Shown: positions 10,128-22,000 of the stretch, piece after piece
How the letters are laid out: each line of letters begins with the position of its first letter
Position numbering within the stretch: the first letter of the stretch is position 1
NCBI RefSeq assembly: GCF_000499385.1
Contig: NW_013655219.1
Location: 1-64,000, forward strand
Reading direction: 5' to 3'
DNA from: Eimeria necatrix
Taxonomy: Eukaryota > Apicomplexa > Conoidasida > Eucoccidiorida > Eimeriidae
DNA length: 64,000 bases
Position numbers and translations under genes: made by a program
The notes under the pieces: model-generated
Told to the model about the DNA's origin: nothing
What the model saw: the letters and a program-made list of their open reading frames with translations, nothing else
The model's database searches: none

Positions 10128-12438
10128 TGTGCCGCGCCTCCTCCCTCGTCTGTTTTCGCTGTTGCTGCTTCTGGTGCTGCTCGCTTTCGGGTTCGAGACT
10201 ATTGGATGTTTGCAGCGCAGGGGAGGAAGGGCCTCATGTTGTCTTCTTATCTTTGGCTCTCTGTCTCCTTTCAAACAGGTCAGTCGCCTGTTTGCTTTCT
10301 TGTCTGCTTGTCTGTATACCTTTATTCGTTGGTCCCTCCATAACTAACTACTCGGGGTTTACGGGCACAGATGAGACAAAAAAGCGACGGAAAGATGGGG
10401 AAATTTAGGGGGCCCCTAGGCTTGTTTGGTTCCCCTTAACACTTACAGTGTAAATACACTTCTAATCTTCAGAAGAAACCACGAGTGTGGAGGTGTAAGT
10501 CCAGCTTGAAACAGAAGGTTGTTGCTGTTGTTGATGGCCCTGGGGCACGAGTTTGCGAGCTGCTGCCGTCGCGCCGATACGGTCTAGGTTTCGTCTTGGA
10601 TTTCAGGCTTTTTTGACCTCTAAAGAGTAATTGGAAAGTTTCTTTTCGGTTTTATTTACTCAAGCAATACAAAGAAGGGGACGAAAAGTGCGCATCGGAC
10701 ACCCGCTTGATGGGCCAGAGGCCCCCGGTGTTCGTTGGCGCTGGAGCATATACGCGGCGCAAAAGTACGGGAGAACAACAGCAAGCTTTGAGTTCAAAAA
10801 TAAAAACAAATTAAAATGCTTCAACAATTTGTAATTGCCTCAAAAGACTAGGGGTCACAGCGCCTACGTGGATGCAGACAAACACAACAAGCCAGGGGGC
10901 CCTTGGCGCTCGCGCGCGCTAGACAGTAAGGGTTGTATGTGCATCTCGACGACAAAAGCTCAAAAAACTGAGAATTAAGTAGGTTGGATATTTTTTACCG
11001 ATTATATGATTCAGAAGCCAACCAGAAATGTAAGCTACAGGCTCTAGTTAGTCGCATGCAGGGAGGGTCTCTGTGTCTGTCCCCCGTCTCTCACGTTTTC
11101 CGTTGAAATTACCTGTTTAGAATGCATGTTAACTTCATTCAGCCGCTTATTTCCATTTACTGGAATAGCCTGGGCGTCGGGTGAATGCGTCAGCTTTCTC
11201 TGACGCGTTTTGGGCGTCACTGGCCTCACTACTTAGAGTTGTGTTCATTAGCAATACACTACCACCTATCTATAAAGCACCATACAGCATACGCACCTAT
11301 AGGACTCGCGCTGCACTCTTTGTGGACTTTACACCACGTAAATGAATGCCGTTTCAGTCTACGGCTGCCTCAGCGTACGTCAATGGCTTTGGCATGCTCA
11401 GTTCCGCGGCTGAAATGCCAAACCAAACAAACAAAAGCTTACCTGTACTTCTACTCGGGTAAATGATCACACTTGACAGGCTTCGTAGCCGTGGTACCCC
11501 GTAGGAGTGCTTGCCGTTTCTTGCTTGAGGGGCCCCGGTGCCTCCCGTCAGGGCCATCCTCTTCCCGTCTCTTTTCATGGTCCCTTCTCGGGCTTGCTCG
11601 CGAACATCCCCTTACTCGTATGGCTTTCGTCCGAAGCCCTCAAAGAATTACAACAATATTTCGCATCTTGTCAGTTATTTAGCGCTTCGTTGCCCAAAGC
11701 GCTTTAAAATGCCTTCAGAGAGCTAACAGAAAAACGAACCGGTAAAAAGCTGGCACCACAGGGCTCACTAAAACCTGTGGTTGTTGTACTGTTCCTTTGG
11801 TCCTTAATTGGTGTCCGAGCCTTTTAAGGGCTTTCAGTGATCGGCTGATATAGACTCTACAAGGCGCTTATCATTACCGTCTCCGGACACGCATCTCCTT
11901 CAAACGGAAAACATAAACATAAATGGCCCCCTGGGTGCGCCAACGTTACGTGGAAAAGAAAAGACAAACTAGACAGTGGTGCCTGCGCATCACTTTTCCT
12001 TTCAAAGCTCCATCGTCTTGGCTATCTGCTTGTTTGTTTCGGTTTCCACATCTCCCTGCCTCCTCACCACTCTGTCCTCCTATCTTTTTTCGGTTTGCCC
12101 TTTCTTTTGTCAACTTCGCATGCCTCTAATTGTGGTTGTTTGTGTTGATAATCAAGCTAATATATCTCTGTCTATTTCTTTGTCTCTGCTGCTTTGTCAC
12201 CATTTAATAGCCCACGTCCTTCACTTCCTTTGTCTCTATTCACTTCTCCCAATGCGGCGTTCCGCCTCTAGCCGTCTGTGTAACATTCTGTTTCTGCTGA
12301 TTTTTGCTCTTCCTTTACATTATTGTGGCAAAACGTCTCCAAGCAGGTATGCCTTACACTCCGTCCCGTTCCATATCTTCGCACAACAGTAAGGAAAAAA
12401 AGTGGCATTACAAACCTTTATTGCCGCTTTTATCATGA
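10128..12438. other. Intergenic between transporter and kinase
   Basis: This holds the promoter side of the transporter and the 3' flank of the kinase. It is pyrimidine-rich on the + strand at 10130-10340 and 12000-12400. The longest frame there (11976-12392) is a low-complexity Leu/Ser/Cys peptide and looks non-coding. I see no RNA genes or repeats. Confidence 0.5.
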
Positions 12439-15400
12439 CTAAAAGGGTGATGCACTTGGATGAACGTCATTTGTGCCCGTTTCTTTTTCATCCCTCCCAC
12501 CTAACCCAGAAGGCTGTGGCTTTGTCTCCCACAAGCGCAAGAGGCACACATCCATTGACCCAGACAGCCGAAACTTCACCTTGCTCACTGAATCACCTGC
12601 TGCTGTTCTATCGCTGCTGCTGCTGTTGTTTTCTGCAACACCGGCGGAAGCAACAGAAGCACCGACCCTGCACATATCAGATCGCCAGGGCGGCTCCACG
12701 GGGCCGGACGCAGCAGTGGCGCTGCCGCTAGAAGCTTGCCTGCACCTTGGAAACGAGTGTTCATCTTGGTTCTGCTTCTGCACGGCTTGCTGGCTCATCA
12801 CTAGCATGCGTTCCAGCAACAGCTCCTGCCGTGGCACGCCGTTGACAGGAGTGCGAGGCTTTCGTGGACTGCTTCCGAAGAGGCTTTGCCCAGAGGCGAC
12901 AGCAGCAGAAGCAGATACCGCACTAGCAAACAGTGTAGTAGCAGGAGAAGCTACAACAGAAACAGGTGCACCAACAGCAGAAGGTGCTGCAGGGCGCAAG
13001 CCAAAGGACTTCGGAGACGGAACGCAGCTAAGCAAAGAGAGACTCTTGTGCTGGCACCCCTTTCGGGCTTCTTCTGCGTTGTACGCACCAGCTTTGTTGC
13101 CTCTGCTGCTACTGCTGCTGCTACCGCTTCCAGCTGCATCGCGCTGAGGGAGCTCACAGGGAGCACACAGTGTTTCGATGCCCCGAAAGTCAACCTGCTG
13201 CAACAGCAGCTCTTGCTCCTGCTGTTGATGCGACTGCGGCTGCGCCTTCTGATATCTATGCTCTCCAATGCCCCAGTCTATCAAGTGGCGGCGCCGCTGC
13301 TGCTGCTTCTGCTGGTGCTGGTCGTGCTGTTGCTGCTGCTCCCACGGTTCTTCCTCTTGAGGCAGGAGTGGTTGTCCCCAAAGGTCTGTGGCGTGCTGCT
13401 GTTGCTGCTGCTGCTGCTGCTCCTGCTGCTGCGAAAGAGGCACTTGTGCTGCACTACAGGGGTCGAAGCACTCATCTCTCGTGTCAGCTTCAGCTGCTCC
13501 TTTAGGCTTGCTTCTCACCACCTGAAAAACAACAGCCGCAGCAGCGGCATCAGCGGCAGAGCTATGGAAACGCAATACCAATAACTGCAAAAAGAGATGC
13601 ACTCACCAAATCTTCGTGGAAAGAATCACGCTGCCTTTGATGTTGCTTCTTCTGGTGCTTCTTCTGGTTCTTATGTTGCTGTTTCTGCTGCTGCTCTTGG
13701 TTCTTCGGCCTTTGCTGTTTTCTTTGCTGCTGCTGATCCTGCAGCAATTGAACCAGTCCCCCCGGGGTTTCAAGTGCAGCGGCAAGCTGCTGCGCTGTGG
13801 GCCTCTCCCAAGGACGGATGGAAAGCAGGCACCGCAACAGCGCCATTAGCTCATCCGAGTACCTGGAGAAGCAATGCCGACAGCAGGAATGGCAGCAACA
13901 GCAAGAAGGGCACACATCATTCGCAAACAAAAGCACCGACGCTGAGAACTCGCCGCATTGCTCTCTTGCTGCTCGTCACGTGCACCTCTTCGGCCTATAT
14001 TCTTTATAGAGACTATTCCATCGTGTGGCATTCAGGCTTTAGATATCAGGGTTCATGGGTACTTGTGGCCTGGAGGGATGCTGTAGGCCCCATTGCTGAT
14101 AGCAAGCGCAGAAGCGCCTTCGAAGGGGTGCCGGTAAAAACATAAAATAAACAGAACACAGCCCAGCATCTGCAGTAGAGCAAAAACAGCAGATACGAAA
14201 TCCGTGGAAAGCTGTCAGCACCAGGGGAAACACCGAAAGCAAAACCCATGGGGCTGATAGTGCATTTGTTTCAGAGCTGTCGCTGCTGTGGTACTGCGAC
14301 GGCAGCCATGCTGCGGGCTGCAGGCTGCAGTAATTCGGTAGTATTGCTACAAGGTCTTGCAAGCACGCTAATTTTGTAAAAAGTTCAGTTTTAGGCCTAC
14401 CCAGATATCTGCGGGGGGTCCTATAGGGTACTCAAGATACAGATCGACCATCTCAGGGGCCCTGTGATGAAAAGAACAAGCAGCAGCATTTTGCAGCTGC
14501 TCCAACAGTGCGCACCTATCGAAGTACCTCTGCCACTGCCACAGCTGCTGGTGCTGCTGCAAAGCAAGTGCAGCAGCAGCACCAGCAGCACACTCAGCTG
14601 CAGTAACCACCATACCAGCAGCGGAACCTGCAGCAGTTTCACCGAGGCAAACCCTTGCAAAAGCAGCCATAGCAGACCTGTAAGCTAACGTCGATTGTTT
14701 CTCGATTCGCTCAGCCAGCTGTAGCTTCTCCTTCCTTCCTCCTATGCTGGGATCGAGGATGCCGCGCAGGCAACTCCCGAAGTCGCAAACTCTAAACACC
14801 CCCTCTAATCCCTCGGGCACCTCGCGCAAGTCGGGTGTGTTGCCCGTGGCGCGTGCCCACAACCCTCCCAAAGAGAATGCAAAGAGCCCCGTAGATTCTT
14901 CTAAAGAGCTTCTAGCACCCCAAGACGGACTGGGAGGACCCCATAAGATATTCTCTGCCTTCAAGTCGCAGTGAACAATGGGAGGGGTTTGGGTATGCAA
15001 GTGAGCCAGGCCTCTGCATTTGCAGGCATTAAACCGACACACATTATCTCCAGAATAGCAGCTACGGACCCTAGTGTTTCTACCCCTGATCTCAAACGGT
15101 GGGCCTTCCTAGCCCCTCCTCGGCACAGGGCTATATCCACAGGCAGCGTCAGAGCTGTGGGTAGCGAGCCCGCTCTTTGCCATGTAATAATCCCTCACCT
15201 AGAAACATGCAGGAGGACGCGCCTGATGACGTCTTCATGCAAACCTTCTTGTGGCCTTTGTGTCCGCTGCAGCAAATCAATGAGAGTGCCCCCGCTGCAG
15301 TACTCCAGAAGGAGCAGCACCTCACCAGGGCCCCCAGATAGGCCCTTCGGGGACCCCACAAGGCTGCCGTGATACTTCACTAAATTCTCATGATGCGGCA

Positions 15401-16212
15401 AGGACTCCTGCAGCCACACACGAGACACAAACGGAGCATCTTAATTCCTCTCGGACTATGTTCTCAAGCCTAACCCTTATTAGTGCAACCAAATGTATCC
15501 ATCGCCTGCAGCACTGGCCCCTCAAGCACCCCTGGAGTCTTTGGCAGGCCCCATTACGGGTCTCAAGAGCTCCTTATAGAGCCTCATGTGGTCTCTGAGG
15601 CCCAATGTGGGGCTCTCTGGGGGATGCTGCGACCCATGGAGGCCAGGGGCAGTATATGAGCCCGCCGGGAAGCACGTAAGGCCCCCGAAGGCCCCCTGGG
15701 ACTTTGGAATTCCCCTGATTCCCCTGGATGATTGTGTTTGTCTGTTCACAAGCAGATGCATCTCCTTTGCTGCTATCTCGAATCCCTCTCTATCTGCAAA
15801 CGGTAGCCGTTTCAGTGCGAAGAGTTCTCCCGTTACAGTGTCCTGCACCAAAGAGACGTAGGCGTAGCCACCTGCGGCAAAAATCAGCAGCAATGCAGTT
15901 CTCAGAAAAGTCAGAAATAGCGGAAACTGCGTCAGCCTCTGAGACATCGGAGCTTTATTTCAGGCGCTCACATAGGCGCGGCAGCGGTTGCAACAGCAGC
16001 CGCAGCAACTACAGCTGTGAGCTAGTCCAGTAGACGCTATACAGCGGCAGCAGCAGAAGCCACAGAAACAAACTTGGAGCAAAAACCTGAAGCAGAGGCA
16101 GTAACAGCTTGCCTTCAGCTAACTGTTTCTCAATGCGCAAAGTTCGTCCTCCTATCTCAATTTGATTTTTTGAGTGGAACGTATGTTGAAACAAATGGCG
16201 CAGAGACTGCAT
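12439..16212 (-). CDS. NAK-family (AAK1/GAK-like) Ser/Thr protein kinase
   Basis: Exons: 16212-16113, 15871-15750, 15407-15199, 15013-14678, 14461-14401, 14169-14063, 13862-13607 and 13521-12439. They sum to 2274 nt, giving 757 aa. The kinase domain starts at about residue 20: Gly-loop EGGYAYV (33-39), Lys54 (FALKRL), Glu70 (AKEM), catalytic loop HCDLKAEN (158-165), DFG 221-223, then TLAYRAPEMVDLY, PIGPPADIW and LGCVLFILCFYRHPFEG. The APEMVDLY...PIG...DIW signature points to the Numb-associated kinases, which act in clathrin-coat and endocytic trafficking. Oddities: the HRD arginine is Cys159; about 40 extra residues lie between catalytic loop and DFG; intron 1 is GC-AG; intron 4 (216 nt) is stop-free and a multiple of three. 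The C-terminal 380 residues or so are Gln-rich. Residues before the kinase domain are few, so an upstream exon is possible. Confidence 0.9.
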
Positions 16213-17272
16213 CCTCTGCAGCAGTAACTGCTGCTACGGAAGACAATAGTGCAGCTGGTTTGCCTTTTGCTCGTTGAACTGCTCTCCCGTTGCTGCTGCG
16301 GTGCATTGGTACACATCCTTCAGCAGCTGTAAACAGCAGGAGCGTGAGCAGCAATCTTGTTGCAGCTCTCTAGAACCGATGAGCTGGCTTATTCGGTAGT
16401 TGAAGGTCAATGTGAGCCCCACACGGAAGGCAGGTAACTACAGAGACCTAGGATTGCTGAACAAGATGTAGAGCGTCGGGTCCGCGTTTTCGAAGTCATA
16501 GAGTTTCTTATACAACTCACATTGATGTCATAATGTGGCAATCATCCCGCTGAAAATATGTTTATTTGGTTCCTGAATTTTGCACTTGACTTTGTTCATC
16601 CAGTTTCGAGCGCTGCAGACAGGCTTAAACACCGGATGCTCAAATCATGAGCAGCAGACAGCCACCAGCTGCTCAACACAAAGGCTGCCCTTCCTCTGGG
16701 GCTAACCCGCAAAAAATGTTCCTAATGAGTAAACTTTATGCCGTAATTTTAATTTTTGTTTATGAAACTTTTGATCCTTTAGGGCTGCCTTTCTCTAGGT
16801 CCCCATTCTTCGTTGACTGCTCTGGGCGACAGGGCCCATCAAAACTGCAGCCTATGCCTCTGCGGCTTCAGCCTAAGTATTTGGCATTAGCTTTCGTAAC
16901 AGTAAGCGCTTCCGCTTAAGACTAAGCTGTTAATTTTAAGTGTTAACTTTAACAGCCCACTCTCATTAGTCTGCGAGGCGAGCGAAATTGCCGTTTGGAC
17001 CTGGGTAAGGAGTAAATTCTGAGCCAACCCCTAAGAGCTGGAACTTGAAGCCCAAATCAACTCAAGATATGTGTCCAATTTGGCGACTGGAGGCGACAAA
17101 GGGACCTCTTCATCGGCGAAGAGCAACAGTGCAGGGCAGCAGCAGCAACCCGAACATTGACAGTAGCCCCCAGCAGCAACGTCACTAAAATCGGCTCATC
17201 AACAGTAAAGGCAGCAGCAACAGCAGCAGTTCTAGCAGGGACAGCAGCAGAGCCAGCGTCAACAGCAGCACG
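16213..17272. promoter_or_regulatory. Shared divergent promoter region, kinase and cyclo-ligase
   Basis: About 1.06 kb separates the kinase start codon (- strand) from the cyclo-ligase start codon (+ strand). It must contain both 5' leaders and promoters. The half near 17105-17272 is rich in CAG triplets just upstream of the cyclo-ligase ATG. No specific site can be named from sequence alone. Confidence 0.55.
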
Positions 17273-18978
17273 ATGAGCATGCGGCGTCAGGTAAGGGAGG
17301 CGAAGGCCCTCTTACGCACCAAAATGCTACAAGTTCGCGCCGATCACTTGCTGCAGCTCCAACTTCACCAGAGTAAACTGCAGTCACAGCAGCACGCAGT
17401 GGCTGAGGCGGTGGCCATGCAACACTTGGAACGACAGAAGGGACCGCTGCTGGCGCTGCTCCGCTGCTGCTTCCCAGGGAAGATGACGGATCCCCACGAT
17501 CCCGCACCAGGTGTATATACACTGCAGAACAAGGGAAACCAGCAGTGGCAAGAAGACCGGAATGACAACAAGGCAACGGCAACAGCAAGATTCATTGTAG
17601 CGCGGGCTCGCACTCGTCCAGCAACGCGAAATCTTTTGTATGCTTGTGTCTGTCTGCAGCAGATACTGCGTCTGCCTCATTCCCAGAAGTAGCGGCAGCA
17701 GCAGGCCTAGCAGCAAAAGCAGCAGCAGGGGCTGCTCCTGCTGGTCCATTGCTGGTCGCAGGTTACAACAGCATTGGTAGTGAATATTGCTGCCTGCCGC
17801 TACTAAGGTATTTGTCTCTGTTAGGAGCTGCTGTGTACTTGCCTGTCTGTATGCCTCACGGCCTCCGCATGCAGTTCAGGCAATACGAACCAGGAGAAAC
17901 GCTGAAGCCAGGAAGAGTAAGGCTGCAGTAGGGCCTGATCTCGAGGCTTTCGAGGCAGGAAAGCGCGTTGGCGCTGGGGTCATCAGGAATATGGGGGCAT
18001 GTGAATGAGAGATTAGGGCTTTAGTTCCCGCATATGGGTCTAGAATGGGGGCTCATAGACCCGAGCTGCAAACACGGGTCTCCGGCTTGGAGAGAGTTCC
18101 AGCCCCTCTTAGGTGTTAGCAGTGTGGTTTACGGGTTTGTGACAAGGTTTAGGAGTTCAGTTTTTGTGCTGTCAAGGTACACGCCTAGTATTTGCAGCAC
18201 GGCTTGCGGCGTCGATCAAAAACCGACAACCAGGCCTTAATGCGTGGGGCTAGAGCTTGCGGCTTGCGTTTTAGGGTGTGCAACGAAACTGATGGTTCTG
18301 AAAGGCATGATGCTCTATTTCCGTCTGTGCACTTTTCCCGAATGTTGACTTGCATTGAGACTTAGAGTGTAGGGTTTGCAAGGGCTGAGGGCTCGCGGAC
18401 GGGCGTAAATTTTGTCTGTGCAGTTTGGCATCCCAGTACCCTCTGCCTCTCGTCCCCATTTGTCTGTCCCCCCACATCTGCTGCTGCTGCCCCTCGTGGC
18501 TTGGAGCCGGCTGGGGGTCCGGCTGGGCTATGGAGGTGGTTACTACGATGCTACTGTCGCTGCAATTAGAGCTGCTGCTGCTTCTGCAGCTCCTGCTGAA
18601 AATGGATGCAGGCCTACTGCTGCAGCAACACCTGCTGAGCTGCTCAGCAGGCTTCAGTCAACAGGCTCTCTTTCCGCAGCAGGTGCAGCTGCGGGAGTAC
18701 AGGATGAGTCGGCAGTAACCGCAAGTGACGCAACAGCAACAGCAGGAGGCTGGAGGGGTCCTCTTGTTTGTGGTTTGTCTTTTAACTGCCAAGAGTTAAC
18801 CACGGAGGCTCTCCCTCATGAGGACCACGACTGTCTGCTTGACGCTGTAATTTCAGAGCGAGATATATATATATGCAACCCTGAACTTGCTCGCATGATG
18901 GAGCAGCAGCAATGCGTAGCGACAAGAGGTCACGAGATACTGAACAGGTTGCCCAGTCTAACAAAAGGTGTTCCTTAG
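17273..18978 (+). CDS. MTHFS: 5-formyltetrahydrofolate cyclo-ligase (EC 6.3.3.2)
   Basis: ATP-dependent conversion of 5-formyl-THF to 5,10-methenyl-THF, which returns stored folate to the one-carbon pool. Exons 17273-17510, 17687-17916 and 18424-18978 sum to 1023 nt (340 aa), with GT-AG borders and matching phases (1, then 0). The N-terminal basic helix (MSMRRQVREAKALLRTKM) is typical. Exon 2 gives VAGYNSIGSEYCCLPLLRYL, then GAAVYLPV and the LKPGR turn. Exon 3 gives FGIPVPS, PLVAWSRLGVRLGYGGGYYD (to residue 198) and the C-terminal GLSFNCQ...LPHEDHDCLLDAVISE. Common enzymes have about 200 residues. The extra length is mostly an Ala/Ser-rich insert of about 65 residues after GGGYYD and a longer N-terminal third. 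A second acceptor (CTGCAG at 17655-17660) is also phase-compatible for exon 2. Confidence 0.93.
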
Positions 18979-19004
18979 GGGACCCCATGCATTTGGGAAA
19001 CCCC

Positions 19005-22000
19005 CTACCACTGCGGCGCACCCCCACGCTGGGTGATGGGTCCAGCGCAGACTGCCTGCTGCTGTTGAATCTCTCGTGATCCTGTGGAGAGAAATCCGTC
19101 TCCTGCTGCTGCTTCTGACTTGGTGCTGTTGTCTCCTGCACCAGCAGCAGCTTCATCTGCTGCAGGCACCGCTACTGCGGCTGCTTCAGCCCCTGATTGA
19201 CCCTGGTCTGTGATCACCTGCAGATACAGACAACACAGCAAAGACGAGTACAGCATGTTTCCGCTTGTACTTATTCGCAGGAATGTCACAATTTATATTT
19301 ACCCTCTTACAAATATATTACCGTTCTGTCTGCTGAACTGCTGCAGCCACTGCTCCAGCCACCGCTGCAGCCGGCTGAGAAACAGGCATGCATGAGACGT
19401 AAAGCAAATGAGCTGGACAAGAGATAAAGAGGCACAGACACGAGGAAGACAGAGACACAAACGAATGGAAGTGGTCGAAGAAAAGGGAGTGTCGGCAGAC
19501 ACAGGTCAGTCACGGAGCCGAACACAAAGGCGAACAATGCGAAAATAACAGATTAGCGACAACAGAACAGCAATGACACAAGAGAGCCGCACCGTGGGTG
19601 ACTACAATGGGTAAAAAGGGTAGAACGGGGAAGCAACGCGGCAGGAAGAAAGCAAAAGAGATGACAAGCAGAAACTTAACAAGGGTTATGTATAGACAGT
19701 GGCACTGGAATACCTGCATCCACTCTGAGAAAGCTGCCGCCATTTCTGTTGCTTCTTCGTGTGAGGGGCTGAGGCGATTGCGTTTATCTCTTGCTGCTTC
19801 AGCTGCTGCTCGCAGCTCCTGCTGCTGCTGCTGCCGCTCCGCTGCTGTTGCCCCGGATTGTTGTTCTAGCAGCTGCCACTCAACCTCAGAGCCCGCCCAG
19901 TCCGCTGCAGCTGACGGGCCCTCAAAACACAGCTGCTGCTGCTGCTGCTGCTGCAGATACATGTGGATTGAGAATAGATGAAACCCTAAAAACAGCCGCA
20001 AACACCAGCATCCCCACAAAGTGTAAATTCTTCACCCGCTTATCGTGGTCCCTTCAGGAGATCACCAATGGATGCAGGCATCAACAGCGACTGCTGCACA
20101 CACTTGAACCAAGTATCTCTACCCCACACAAAACAGCAGCAGCAAATCTGCAAGCGCACAAAGCCAAGCAGCCGAATACGGAGGAAATGGCACGACAAGT
20201 GCAGACTAGTTGCGAGCAGATGTGAACGAAATAAACGGAGCCGTCCACTGGTCTTCAAACCCATCACTGTGCATATATGGACTCTACATGCATGAACCTG
20301 CATGCATGCACTTACCACCGCAATTGGCAGGGTCCACAGCCCCAGATGCAGAAGCAAATGGTGGTTCGAAGTCGCTGTCTTCCCTTTCGCACTCCCAAGT
20401 GCCCTCCGCTGTGTCCCCAGCGGCCCCGAAAGCCTCCTGAGGGGTCCCGCAAGATGATGCCCCCTCTGGTGGGCCCCCAATGGCCCCCTCGCCTTCCCCT
20501 TGGTACTCAAACGGGTTAAATGAACCCCCAGAGGAAGCTCCTAAGGTATCTGGTCCGTTTACCCAAGGGCGAGGAGCCCGCTTGCCTCCTCCCTGATGCT
20601 GTGCATGGTGTAGTTGCTGCTGCTGCTGAGGGCTGTACGGCAGTCTGTCGATCCAGAGGCGGCCTCCCCTCCCTCTGCGCCTAATGAAGGTGAAACGGCA
20701 TTTAGGGGGCCCCTGAGGTCCCTCATCCTCCTGCGCAGAGCCACTATCCGTCTGTGGTGCCGCGGCTCCTGCCGTTGCTGCAGCTGCCTGCTGCTGCGCT
20801 GCAGCAGCAGCAAACAGCAACGGCGTAGTGACAGGGACCAGAGACGGAGGCAATGGAGAGGCACCGATAAAGAAGTGCGAAGGCAGCTTCCAGTGTCTGT
20901 TGGCTGCAGAAGCAAACAATTCACTCAACACATCCGTTGACTTCTTTACGAATCATGCATCCAGCCGACAGCCTAATACATCTGCGAGCAAGTTCATTCG
21001 TCCACTGTTTACTGGTGTTCCGTTCCGCTATCTTGCCATTTGAGTCAGAGACAGAAGATAGCAAGCATATCTAAACAAGAGACGAAAGAGGTGCAGACAC
21101 GCAAAAGGGAAGGAAATGAACAGGTTGATGTACACAGACACGGGGAACAAAACGGGCGCATTCTACAAAGTCATATAGACAAGCGGATGTCCAGCGTCAC
21201 ATAGGCTACGCAGTAGCCGCAGAGATAAGTTTACCAGCAAAAAACCAAACGAGGGGCAAGAATATGTAAAACCGCAAACGGCGGATCAGTGCTTACCTTT
21301 AGGCCTAAGGATAATGGAGGGACTGCTGCTTGCTATCTGTCTCCCCAATTTATCTCGCCTCCCAAACCGTCTCAAGTGAAGCCCTGCGGGGCTGCTGGTG
21401 AGTGCCAGCTGCCGTCCCCCAGCTGCCGCTGCTGCTGCAGGTGGGCCGCCCGCCACAGTACCAGCCCCAGCGTGCACCGCAGAGGGCGGACAAGCTGCTG
21501 CAGCTGCAGCAGCCGCAATACCCTGGGACAGAGCCTTTCTCTCGTTCCTTTTGTCAGCCCTGCGGGCTCCTGCTGCCTTAATTTTATCTCTCAGCTGCGG
21601 CCAAAGGGGATGAGAATAAAGAGGGTCGGTTAACTCAAACCGCTGCTGCTCGAACATCAGACTCCGGACCTGGGTAGACACCAAAATACCTCTCAGCAGC
21701 AGCAACGAATACAAGACGCTTGTTTTTAAAACCTCTGTACTGCATCATGTCCCTGATGTTTTAAACTCGAGAGCCAAACGAATGCACCCTGGGCCGCAAA
21801 GTGAGCCCTAAGCCTCAGGTCGTCAAGTTTACCTCTAACAGATGTTCCTTCTTTTCGTCGCGAGTCCTCATGCGGCGCAAGACCTTCTCGACAAGCCTGA
21901 AGCAGCAACACACTTGAGCAGTTGTTGCTGCCGTTGCTTCTCCTTTTCGTGGAACTGCTGATGACGTTAGTTGTGCTGCTGCTGTTACCTGCAATCATCG

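Noticed and set aside
11976..12392. 138-codon + strand frame upstream of the kinase 3' end
   Set aside because: A pyrimidine-rich tract yields a Leu/Ser/Cys peptide without domain or splice partners. It looks intergenic.
12473..13584. Open + strand frames of over 200 codons opposite the kinase tail
   Set aside because: They mirror the Gln-rich last exon of the kinase, whose frame is fixed by the upstream kinase domain.
18841..18885. ATATATAT tract as a promoter element
   Set aside because: It lies inside the last exon of the cyclo-ligase, coding for ERDIYICN.
20284..20931. A stand-alone - strand protein
   Set aside because: It is exon 8 of the polycomb homologue. Its 5' and 3' borders fit in phase, and it contains the RRRGRGGRLWIDR box.
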